Assembly (NCBI GenBank): GCA_035610365.1
Contig: CM069434.1
Location: 96,522,806-96,586,805 of the forward strand
Direction of reading: 5' to 3'
From: Aquatica leii
Taxonomy: Eukaryota > Arthropoda > Insecta > Coleoptera > Lampyridae
DNA length: 64,000 nucleotides
Part shown: positions 36,298 through 46,644 of the stretch, one piece after another
Position numbering within the stretch: position 1 is the stretch's first letter
Layout of the letters: every line of letters starts with the position of its first letter
Notes under the pieces: generated by a model
Seen by the model: only the letters and a program-made list of their open reading frames with translations
Databases searched by the model: none
What the model was told of the DNA's origin: nothing
Program-made: the position numbers and the translations under genes

Positions 36298-39200
36298 GTG
36301 GTGTCACGGTGTGAAGGTCGCGATTTTTATTAGTGTAAATACCATTAAGTAATCTAATATCACTTCCGTAGTTGATTGCGTAAATAACTGTTCGCGATAC
36401 GCGTGTTTATTTATAAAGTATAAAATAGTGTTTATTAAACTTTTTCTTTAACAAGTGCGTGATCGCGATATTAATTAAAGTCGTTTCCGTGGTTTAATAT
36501 TAACAAGTGGATCGTTATTAAAGTTTTGTGTTATACAAAAACTGCATATTAAAAAGTAGTGTATTTAAATTTTATATTCGTGTTATATTTAAATTTATGC
36601 CGGTGACGCGTTTGCAAGCAGTTAAAATGGATGCAAAGCTATTTGAATTTCTTGAATCAATAAAAAACGGTCAAGAATCGATGAATAGAAAAATGGAAGA
36701 AACTTCTCAGAAAATAGAAGAAAATTCTAGAAAAATAGAAGAAAAGTTGTTGGAAAATTCTAGAAGTTTAAAAGATGAAATACGAACGAGCATAGAAAAT
36801 CAAATTAAAGTTGTTCAAGAGGAAACCCAAGCAGATATGTTAGACTTAAAAGAAGAAATTTGCGAATCTGTGAATGACAAAATAGAAGAAGTACAAGACA
36901 AATTAGAACAGAAATTAACTGAAAAATCAAGAACCATAGAAGACAAGCAAGAAAAAAAATTGAGAGAAAGAATACAACTGCTTGAAGAAAGAATGGCCCA
37001 AATGAATTGTCACGGTGAAGGAAACGTCACGAGTGAAGATTTAATAATGGACCATCGGGAAGAAACCACACACAAGTTTAAAGTTCTTCCACCAAATTTT
37101 GATGGTAAAGTTCCATGGTCAACCTACTACAAGCAGTTGGAGCCGCAGCTACAGCTAACGGTAGGAGCAACAAGCAGAAAGCGACGTTTTTAATAGTGTC
37201 CTTACGTGGAGATGCGCTGGGAATTTTGCAAACTGTTCCTGACCACCTACAAGAAAATTACGAACTTTTAATTTCACGCTTAGAAATGAGATATGGGGAT
37301 GCTCATCTTCAACAAGTATACCAGGCTCAAATTAAAAGTCGGGTTCAGAAAGCTGCCGAAAGTCTTTAAGAGTTTGAGGCTGACATCGCTAGATTAACAC
37401 GGCTTGCGTATCCTACAGCACCAGACACCTTCTTGGAGCAGTTGGCGATTCAAACCTTTGTAGACGGCCTCCGAGACAACGAAACACAGCAGACTCTTCG
37501 GTTAGCGCGACCGAGGACGTTGAATGACGCATTAACCCATGCTTTGGAGTTCAAGGCGGCGAAACAAGCGTCGCACCGAGGCAGCCATAAGCTCCGTTGT
37601 GCTGCAGAAGTATCCTCGCACACAAAAGAAAGCATTGAAGACATAGTGCGACGGGTATTTCGGGAACGAGTAGCTCGAGGAAGAGAACTGACGTGCTGGA
37701 AATGCGGAGAAGTGGGCCACGTACGACGCCGTTGTACTAAGCCCTAAAAAAGACCAGAAGAGCGTTTGGAAAACTAGGACAGGTCGACCAAATGGGGCAA
37801 AAGTCGACCTCAACGAGCCATGCCCCGGAGATTACCATTCAAATGGCATCGCCTAGGGAGCAGTTGCATAGCATTTATCTCGATGGCAAGATCAATGAAA
37901 GAAGCGTTCAGTTACTGGTTGATACGGGAGCGACGAAGACCATCATTCGTCCTGACATCTTATTGGAAAACGAGAAGACATCACCAGTAACAGTACGATT
38001 TCGAACGGCGACGGGCGAAGAAATACCTACTCACGGACATGTCAAAGTAACCATTGGTTTGGGAAATGGAGTACTCGACCATCAAGTACTGGTAGCCGAC
38101 ATCACGGAAGAAGTTATCCTGGGAATGGACGTGATAAAGAAGTATGGGTTCCATTTGGATATGAAGAACGATGTCCTGAAGATCGACAATGAAGAAATTC
38201 CTTTTCATTCGTCAGAGAAGGCAGCCGTGCGAGTCTTGTTGAGTGAAGACGTGATTCTGCTTGCAAGGACGGAAAGTGTGGTGATGGCACGCCTGGATGG
38301 AAATCTCCGGGAAGGCTACATACGCGCGATTGAACCAATGGAAGGCGGTTTAGTTGAAAAGGGACTACTCGTTGCCAGAACCTTAGTACGAGTAAAGAAG
38401 ACGATGCCAGTAAGGATCTTAAACATCAACTCAGATCCTGTAACGTTGAAAAAGAAGACCGTGGTAGGCCAATGCACGCCAGTATCACAAATTGTGAGAT
38501 GCGTGAAGACGAACGAAGATACGCCGCCGAAGAAGTGTCCACAACATCTATTGGACATTTTTACCACCAAATGCCAAAACCTCAGCCAAGACCAGCTGGC
38601 TAAAGTTAAAGTGCTGATCCAAGAGTACCAAGATGTGTTCGCGCTGGAGAGTGGCTCCAAAGGAAGAACTAACGTGGTGAAACATAAAATTATTACCGGA
38701 GACGCTCGGCCGATACGACAACATCCACGCAGACTTCCTTTGGCGAAAAGAGAAGAAGCCGAACAAATAATTACGGATATGGAGAAGGAAGGCGTGATTG
38801 AACCTTTAAGTAGCCCATGGGCATCACCAGTGGTACTCGTAAAGAAGAAGGATGGATCAACGAGGTTTTGTGTAGACTACAGACAGCTAAACGACGTGAC
38901 CAAAAAGGACAGCTACCCTTTACCCAGAATTGACGATACGCTAGACACCCTGTCAGGATCCCAGTGGTTTTCTACGTTAGATTTAAAGAGTGGATACTGG
39001 CAGGTAGAATTAGAACCCAACGATCGTGAAAAATTAGCTTTTACGATCGGAACTGGTTTGTGGCAGTTCACTGTAATGCCCTTAGGCCTGTGTAACGCTC
39101 CTGCAACGTTCGAGCGTTTCATGGAGACCATCTTGCGCGGATTGTCTTGGAAGACGTGCTTGGTTTACCTGGACGACGTGATTGTGGTTGGAAGGTCGTT

Positions 39201-41489
39201 TGAAGAACACTTGAGCAACTTGAAGGAAGTGTTCCAGCGATTACGTGGGGCTAACCTCAAACTGAGCCCAAAGAAGTGCCACGTATTTAAGAAGGAAGTC
39301 CAATACCTTGGCCACGTCGTATCTAGAGATGGAGTAAGGGCTGAACCAGACAAAATCCGAGCAGTGCAAGCATGGCCAAGATCGATCGACAAACATCAGG
39401 TCCGAAGTTTCCTTGGGTTGTGCACTTATTATAGAAGATTTGTCCCCGGATTTGCCAATATTGCCAAACCATTAACAAAATTAACCGAAGAAAAAGCAGA
39501 ATTTAGATGGAATGAAGACTGCGAAAGTTTTTTTAACCAACTAAAACAAGCTCTAGTCACTTCGCCGATTTTGGGTTATCCACGAGAAGATGGAAAATTT
39601 TTTTTGGATACCGACGCAAGCAATATATCCTTAGGCGCGGTCCTTTCGCAGGTTCAAGATGGACAAGAAAAGGTTATCGCGTACTTTAGCAAGGTTTTGT
39701 CTAGGCCAGAAAAGGAATTATTGCGTGACTAGGAGGGAGCTGTTAGCAGTCGTTAAGTCCATCGAACATTTCTACAAGTATTTGTATGGACGAAAATTCT
39801 TACTGAGAACAGACCACGCCGCTTTAAAATGGCTACTGCACTTCCGTAACTCAGAAGGACAAGTAGCAAGATGGATCGAGAGACTGCAAGAGTATGACTA
39901 CGACACAGAACACCGTGCCGGAAGCAGTCATCGGAACGCTGATGCCTTGTCCAGAATACCATGTCCGGCGGACTGCAGCCATTGTTCGCGACTGGAAGAA
40001 AAAGTCGAATGCCTCTGGAGAACTGCTATGGTTGATGATGAGTGGGAACCTGAGCAGTTACGTCGCAAACAAGAAGACGATCCTGAAATAAGACTACTCC
40101 TGGACTGGAAAGAAAGCGGCCGACGACCAACCTGGGAAGAAGTGAGTGCTTTGGGCAAAAATATCAAAGCGTACTGGGCGCAGTGGGACTCCTTGATAGT
40201 AGAAGACGGTCTTCTTAAGCGATCCCTAGAAAGTGCCGAGGGCACGGGAAACAGACTACAGCTGGTAGTGCCGAAGAGCAGAGTGACCGAAGTGTTGAAG
40301 CATCTCCACGATGGGACATCAGGAGGACACTTTGGCATTAAGAAGACGTTGGGGAAAGTGCAAAAACGATTCTACTGGATGAACTGCAAAGAGGACGTCA
40401 TGAAATGGTGCCGTAAATGCATAGTCTGCGCTTCAGGAAATGGTCCAGCGAGAAAGCGCAAAGCACCCATGAAACAATACAACGTAGGAAGCCCTTTGGA
40501 AAGAGTAGCGATTGACATCGCAGGGCCGTTCCCAGAATCCGATTCGGGAAATAAATACATCCTGGTGGCGATGGATTATTTCACGAAATGGACGGAGGCT
40601 TACGCCATACCCAATCAGGAAGCAGCTACAGTCGCAGACGTATTATTAAAGGAGTTTTTCTGCCGGTTTGGAGTTCCGTTGGAATTACACTCCGATCAAC
40701 GCCGCAATTTTGAGTCTGGGCTGTTTCAAGAAGTTTGCCGACTGTTAGAAATTAAAAAGACTAGGACAACGCCTCTCCATCCTCAGTCTGACGGCATGGT
40801 TGAACGGATGAATCGAACAATGGGCAAGTACTTAGCCAAGGTAGTGTCCGAACACTAAAGAGACTGGGATCAGTACTTGCACCTTTTCTTAATGGCATAC
40901 CGATCATCCGTTCACGAAAGCACAGGCCAAACACCATCCTGTGTCATGCTCGGTCGTGAGATAAAATTACCATGCGATCTTCAATTTGGGCGAAGACCGG
41001 AAGAAGAAGTTGCTGTAGAAGATTACGTCAGCAAGCTGGCCAAGAGGCTAGACGAAGTACATGAAGAGGTTCGTAAAAACACACAAATTGCCAGCGACAG
41101 GATGAAAACAAGATATGACGTCAAGGCGCAAAATGGTGGGTTTCAACCTGGCGATATGGTCTGGTTGTATAACCCTCAAAGGAGACGTGGTTTGTCGCCG
41201 AAGCTGCAAAGGCAATGGGAGGGTCCCTATGAAGTCGTGCAGCGTATTAACGACGTTATATACCGCATCCGAAAACCGCCCAGAAGCAAGCCAAAAGTGG
41301 TCCACGTCGATCGTCTAGCCCCGTTTGCTGGCGATAACCACAATCCGCAAGTTCAGGTCCGAACCAGAGTAATAAGTAGCAGAACCAGGAATCCAATCGA
41401 AGAAATGGAGTTCGAAAAGTTTCTGAACTTATACGGAGGTTCTGGAAAAGCTAGGTTCGGAGTTACCACCGAGGAACAACAAGACCTGT

Positions 41490-41800
41490 TCCAGACACAA
41501 AAAGATTACGCCATCGCACATTGCGTGAGCGAGGACCTTGACATGTCCAAAGGGGTTGCAGTCGTGTTTAAAAAGAAGTTTGGACAGCTAGATGAATTAC
41601 TAAGACAGCAACTGGCAGTCGGAAAGGTTTTAGGACTACGTGGTGACGGACGCTTCGTTTTCTATCTGGTCACCAAGAAATACTCACGTGTCAAGCCGTT
41701 ATACAAAGATCTGTGGCGAACATTATGGAGTCTCAAGAGACAAATGGAGTTCCATCATGTTAAGAAATTGGCAGTACCCAAGCTTGGTTGTGTTCAAAGC
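41490..41800 (+). other. TARG1/OARD1-like macrodomain in Gypsy pol
   Basis: In the same reading frame as the preceding integrase and GPY/F module, residues about 205-305 of that segment read AIAHCVSEDL, GVAVVFKKKFG, LLRQQ, GRFVFYLVTKK, KPLYKDLWRTL and LAVPKLGC. These match block by block, in order and spacing, the TARG1/OARD1 (C6orf130, Poa1p-like) family of macrodomains, which remove ADP-ribose from acidic residues and deacylate O-acetyl-ADP-ribose. The match spans most of the domain. The assignment comes from recalled family sequence, not a search. Whether it is free or cleaved from integrase, and any role against host ADP-ribosylation, are inference. Confidence 0.85.
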
Positions 41801-41819
41801 TTTTGAAACATCAACTAAA

Positions 41820-42348
41820 CCTGTTAAACATTTATTTTTTTAACTTCTTGAATGTGGTAAAATCTGTCGTAAAATGAACATAAATACATAATTTGCTCGG
41901 CACATTAAAATATGCAAAAACAGTTAAAATATGCAACAAATGCAAAAATACACTTTATTAATATAGCTATAGTAATACATGTCTCTAAGTGGACGAATTG
42001 TAATATAATATGATATTTTTTCTTAAAGTCAATCCACAGTTATGTTATATTTTTTTCTTTATAAAACTAGTTTCAACAATTTAAATTGTAATCATCAGTT
42101 ATACTAAAAACCAAATATAATAAAAAATTAAAACATAACTGTGGTTTGACTTTCAGAAAAAATATATTTTAATACACTTTACTAGTAAACACGTTTTTTA
42201 TTATTTAACTTTGTATTGATTTTGAAAATTATTTTTAAATTATTGGTGTTTATGTCATTATTATTCTTATATTGTTTTGTATTATTTAGAATTGCAATTG
42301 TTTTGTTGTTTTTTAATAACTAATTTTGTATGTTTAAACTCCACGTTT
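41820..42348. repeat. ~1.19-kb tandem repeat, unit 3, left part
   Basis: Resumes directly after the Gypsy element with the GCTCG-CATTAAAATATGCAAAAACAG landmark and runs to CCACGTTTTTAA. It is itself interrupted by a MITE at 41958-42170. The continuation of this same unit is found at 46645, on the far side of the transposase-bearing block. Confidence 0.78.
41947..42181. mobile_element. MITE-like foldback with 11-bp direct repeats
   Basis: Internal arms of about 40 bp, near 42012-42060 and 42125-42170, are reverse complements (CTTAAAGTCAATCCACAGTT against AACTGTGGTTTGACTTTCAG). AATACACTTTA occurs at 41947-41957 and again at 42171-42181, as expected for a target-site duplication. The left side has about 50 extra bases before the inverted arm. 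It lies within unit 3 of the array, which continues on both sides. Confidence 0.75.
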
Positions 42349-42354
42349 TTAATA

Positions 42355-42502
42355 GTTATTTAACCAACAAGGTTGGTAATGAAGGCAATTAATAATCGAG
42401 ACATTTTCACGCGCGAGCGAGCGCAGCGAGCGAGAGCGTTAATGTTGTCGAGATTATTAATTGCATATTATCAAACAAGTTGGTTTTTAAGTTTTTCCGT
42501 CG
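42355..42502. repeat. ~145-bp hairpin with GC-rich loop
   Basis: Arms AACCAAC...GCAATTAATAATC (42363-42402) and GATTATTAATTGC...GTTGGTTT (about 42450-42487) are imperfect reverse complements. The loop (42410-42440) is GCGCGAGCGAGCGCAGCGAG-like, strikingly GC-rich and CpG-rich against surrounding DNA near 25 percent G+C. Confidence 0.75.
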
Positions 42503-44240
42503 ATCGTATCTTATTAATTTTTTGCATTTACTTATAATTTTATAATTTTATATACTGTACAATTGTTTTATTTTTGTATCAACGGTAGTGGGATTTTTAA
42601 GTAATGGGAATTGATTATAATTAGTTTTGAAAATATCAATGATTGCAAAAATTTTTTAGTTTTATGTGATTAACAGTATGCTAGAAAATCGAAGAAAATT
42701 ACATCTCGAAACATTAAAAAGTTTTCTTTATCAGCCGAAAGGTAATCGTGGGATTGTTTTCTTTGTACACAGAAGCTGCACTTGATGTAAAAAGCAAATC
42801 AAAATTATTTATAAAGCAAATAAAGTGTTTATACGTTTAAAAATGGTTCATAAATGACGAATATTGTTATTAGGAATAAAACCAGGAAACATTAAAAATC
42901 TACGGTAAAAACGATGGTAATTTTAATACATATTTACTTCTGTAGATAAGAAAGTTTTAACAATAAACATTTTAGTTTGGAAAATGTAAGTGAATGTTAA
43001 TTACAACGGTGAACCAGATTTCATAAACAAATTCTTACGACAGATTGGGTTTGAGTACAAAAAATGCCATGAATTATAGTTTAGTGTTGTCGCTAATGAA
43101 TGATGGGGGTTTCGAATGATGGCTTTAGAGAGAAGAAATTAGTTCACCTACTTATAAATTAAATATATATTTTCTATATTGATTGTTGTGTTACTTTTGT
43201 TTATAACAATATTTACGTAATGGCAATTTAAAGAAAAAAATCTGGTATGTACACACGAGAAATTCATAATCGTTTGTTCGTATTATAGATTTGTCATATT
43301 AACCATAACATAATGTGCCACATTGTAGTTTTTAAATGAACAGCATGCAAAAAGCTGAATTTTAGTAAGACAATTGTTTAGTAAATCTTTTTAGTTTATG
43401 ATTTACTATAAAAATGCTGTTCACTAACTTATCGATACAATTTGAATCTGACAAAAGTTCATTTGTAGTTTAGCAAAGCATAGTGAGCAATGTTTTACAA
43501 ATTAGTGCAAATGGCAAAGAAGTAGTTGCTTAGATGAAGAAGGTAATGTCGAAGAAAGTAACGATAATTCAATGCTCTTTGTCTTATTTTTATAAATACG
43601 TAATATTTTTGGTATGTATGCAAAAGAAGTACACGAGTATCACTACAACACAGTTATATAATAAGTATTGGTTTATACTAAATATACGTTGTTATTTATG
43701 TAATAAACTAAAATCTATTTATGATTATTTTTATATACCATTTCATATAACATACAAACATCACAACTTTGATATCAAAAAGGCTCCGCAAAAGCAACTG
43801 AAAATCGATAAAAACCAATTGACAATTCGTGTGCTCATAAAATAGTCAGATGATGTAGACCACAATTATTGTTAATAAGGACTTTATTTATCAGCTTCTT
43901 TTAGCATCTTGGTAACTCCAAAGTATATCGTGTGGTTTTCATTTTAGTGATCAGGTTACTTAACCTACAATTATTGGAAATGTTTACTTATAATAATGCA
44001 CGGGTGAATTTTTTAATTTATTTTTTATTTAAAAACGTTAACTAATACAATATACGTAACCTCATAAAAATCTTAATTCTTTTCTACGATTTTATTGGTT
44101 AGAAAAAACAGAGCGTTAATAGAAATTCGTTGATTTCATTGGTTTAAAAGTAGTGCGGTAATAGGGGCTATTACCGCACTACTTTTGATACATTATTATA
44201 CGTTAATACAAGTATTAATAAACGATCGACGGAAAAAATA
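42493..44240. repeat. Inverted repeat pair enclosing 1.7 kb
   Basis: TTTTTCCGTCGATCGT at 42494 is the exact reverse complement of ACGATCGACGGAAAAA at 44224, and weaker matching continues inward (TTATTAAT). The enclosed AT-rich DNA has no transposase. Its longest frame (43534-43845, +) has no recognisable domain. The form suggests a non-autonomous transposon of about 1.75 kb, adjacent to and perhaps nested with the transposase-bearing element. Confidence 0.62.
44146..44186. repeat. Perfect 19-bp hairpin
   Basis: AAAAGTAGTGCGGTAATAG, a GGG loop, then CTATTACCGCACTACTTTT: 19 of 19 bases pair. It lies just inside the right member of the 42493/44240 inverted repeat pair. It could be a subterminal hairpin of a transposon or a junction of two abutting terminal repeats. 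No other copy seen in the window. Confidence 0.85.
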
Positions 44241-44703
44241 GATTAATGACTATCAAATTATTTCAACGGTATCACATCCGCTTGGTACAGTGCGACAAAG
44301 TAAACAAAAACCCCGGAAAATATGTGAATTAAAATCCAAGTTTTGAACCGGTAAAAAATCCGACCAATCACAATTAAGAAATTCAAGTTGATACAATCCT
44401 TGACATAAGTTTGTATCGACTTGTCAATTGTGATTTTGCAAATCGCTGTTATTTTTGATTCTTTCCTTCAGTACTTAAAAACAGTTTTTTTCAAGACTGT
44501 GTTTATCTTATTTGTGGAATTGGTACGTATTACAAAATAATAAACATGGATTTACAATCAACATGTGCACAATGTGTATATAACCTTAAAATTTGTTATG
44601 GGTTTTAATCATTTAATGCAATTGCGTTAATTAATAATTATATAAAGACAGTATAGCAATTTTGCTGTAGATTTAATTATTTACGTTTGCTTTTAGTTGT
44701 ATT

Positions 44704-46077
44704 ATGGCTGATAAATCGAAGAAGACAGTTCATTCTGAAGCCCGAAACATTATTAAGAACGTTGTCGAGTTCTTTGATAAACAGAAGGCAGATGGTGTAA
44801 GGTCATTACCATTAGAGAAAGCAACTGAGTTAGCTGCTGCTGCGACAGGAAAATCGGTTTCTTTCATTAAAAAAATTAGGTAATTTTGAATGTATAAACA
44901 TAATTTGTAAATAATCATTGTTATTATTAGGGCTCAAACGACAACATCTAAAAGTGGCATCTTAAAATCTCCCTCGAAAAAAAAGAGAAGTGGTGGTTCT
45001 ACAAAAATATCTTTTGACAGTATGGATTCTGGCATATTAAAACGAACTGTTTATGAAATTTACACGCTAGATAACAAAGTTCCTACGTTGAAAATGTTGG
45101 TTAACAAGATGCAGGAGAAAACTGGTTATTCTGGGAGTCGAGAAACACTACGACATCATCTCCACCAAATTGGTTTTAAATTTAAAAAGTGTCACAATAA
45201 CAGAAAGTTATGAATAGAAAGAAATGACATTGTTGCATGGCGTTCTCGTTATTTACGCAAATTACGACAGAACAATGACTTAGGTGCTAACAAGAAAGCA
45301 GTAACTTACTTCGATGAAACTTACATTCATCCCTCATATGGAATCGGCAGTTGCTGGCAATCTGAAGAAGAACCAGGAGTTTATTGAACTGACAGGGCAG
45401 GTCCACGGCATATTATATTGCATGCAGGTGGTTTATATGGATTTGTCAATAATGGTCTTTTGATGTTTAAATCGAAAAGTAAATCCGGAGATTATCACGA
45501 CGATATGAACCACACAATTTTTTTTAATTAGATGCAAAAACAATTCATTCCAAATTTACCTCCAAATGGCATTGTAGTAATGGATAATGCACCTTATCAT
45601 AGCGTTCAAATTAATAAGTAATAAGAATGGCTAGAAGAAAATGGAATACCAACAACAAGTGACATGCGTAAAGCTGAGTTGATAACATTGGTAAAGAAAT
45701 TTAATTACAATAAAACATATTATGTTGATGAGTTATTAAAACAACTTGGTCATACTGTGTTACGCTTGCCTCCATATCACTGCGAACTTATTCCTATTGA
45801 GCTCATATGGAGTTTAGCAAAGCGTAAAGTTGCGATGAATAATGTATCTCAACGTAATAGTAAAATTGAAAATTTAGTGAGAAATGCATTTGCAGAGATA
45901 AATGTATCAGATTGGGAAAAATGTTGTGCACATGTTGAACATGTGGCTAATGAAATGTGGGAACGTGATGGATTACTTGATGAGACGGTAGAGACTTTAT
46001 CATTTCAAGTAAATACAGGTTCATCAGATGAAGAGGAAGACAGTTCTGAAGAAGAAGAGGACGAGCATTTTCTTTGA
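44704..46077 (+). pseudogene. IS630/Tc1-type transposase, five in-frame stops
   Basis: Starts MADKSKKTVHSE; a 51-bp GT-AG intron (44880-44930) follows codon 58; the frame then runs to TAA at 46075 for 440 codons. There are no frameshifts but five in-frame stops (45211 TGA, 45385 TGA, 45529 TAG, 45619 TAA, 45622 TAA). Residues 1-60 and 85-145 look like DNA-binding helix-turn-helix segments. The catalytic triad is visible: Asp187 in YFDETYIHPSY, Asp277 in VVMDNAPYHS and Glu349 in LPPYHCELIPIELIW. The Asp277-Glu349 gap is 71 residues, with a SAP-like helix pair (MRKAELITLVKKF). The tail is an acidic DEEEDSSEEEED run. It would cut and paste its element at TA, but this copy is dead. Related to the insect DDE_3 superfamily; the subfamily is not certain. 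Confidence 0.85.
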
Positions 46078-46644
46078 TTTAGTGATTTATTTAAATATCA
46101 ATTTATTTTTCTTATTCACAATAATCATTATAATTTATACGTGACGACTTTTATAGTCGAATATGAGATACTTTGTTTACTTTATTATTTGTTCTTAAGG
46201 TTTTAGTTGTGATCAGAATATGTTGACGGTTCTTATTATATTTTTTAAGAAGTTCTTTCACTTCTGTATTCAAAGTTTTTGCAATAATTAAGGTTTTTCT
46301 TGTTTTGTTAAAAATATTTGTATTTATGCAATATTAAATTCTTATAAAACTTTAAATAAAGTAGATAACTATAAAATGTGTTATTTTTTGTAGACAATGC
46401 TTAGTTTTCAAATTCACCTGATTTGGATTTCAATAATTAGTGCCTACGTACAAGTTTTTTATTTTTATTATTTTTTTACATTTTATTTATGAAATAGGAA
46501 TAAATTTGTTCACAAAATTTTGAAACATCCCACAAATTAAATTTAAATTTGCCGCGCTGATACTTTTTGTGTGGAATGTACCTGTCAAAAAACAGCGACT
46601 TCCGTTACGCCTCCTCAGAGCTTTTGTTTAATCGGTTGAACTAT
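46078..46644. other. 3' flank of transposase, no gene
   Basis: AT-rich, with several AATAAA-like signals (46355) suitable for the transposase 3' end. AAAGTAAACAAA near 44313 is mirrored near 46170 as TTTGTTTACTTT, a possible but weak terminal repeat. Confidence 0.4.

Larger units (their letters stand above)
35845..41810 (+). mobile_element. Ty3/Gypsy element with extra 3' macrodomain
   Basis: Plus-strand Gypsy element inserted in the 1.2-kb repeat array. Parts: 5' LTR (about 35845-36297), leader, gag with coiled coil (about 36600-37010) and core, CCHC knuckle CWKCGEVGHVRRRC (about 37700), protease with LLVDTGAT (37915), RT with LVYLDDVIVV (39165), RNase H with LDTDAS (39605), integrase zinc finger and catalytic core (about 40300-40850), GPY/F module (WEGPYEVVQ, 41220) and then a TARG1-like macrodomain (41490-41800). 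It looks nearly whole in coding content, with about four breaks. No matching 3' LTR follows. The best-preserved of three family copies here. Confidence 0.92.

Noticed and set aside
42405-42445. Bacterial contamination or a CpG island
   Set aside because: The GC-rich stretch is only about 30 bp and sits in the loop of a hairpin flanked by insect repeats.
43534-43845. 103-codon open frame (+)
   Set aside because: Random-looking, lysine/tyrosine-rich translation of AT-rich DNA inside a likely non-autonomous element.
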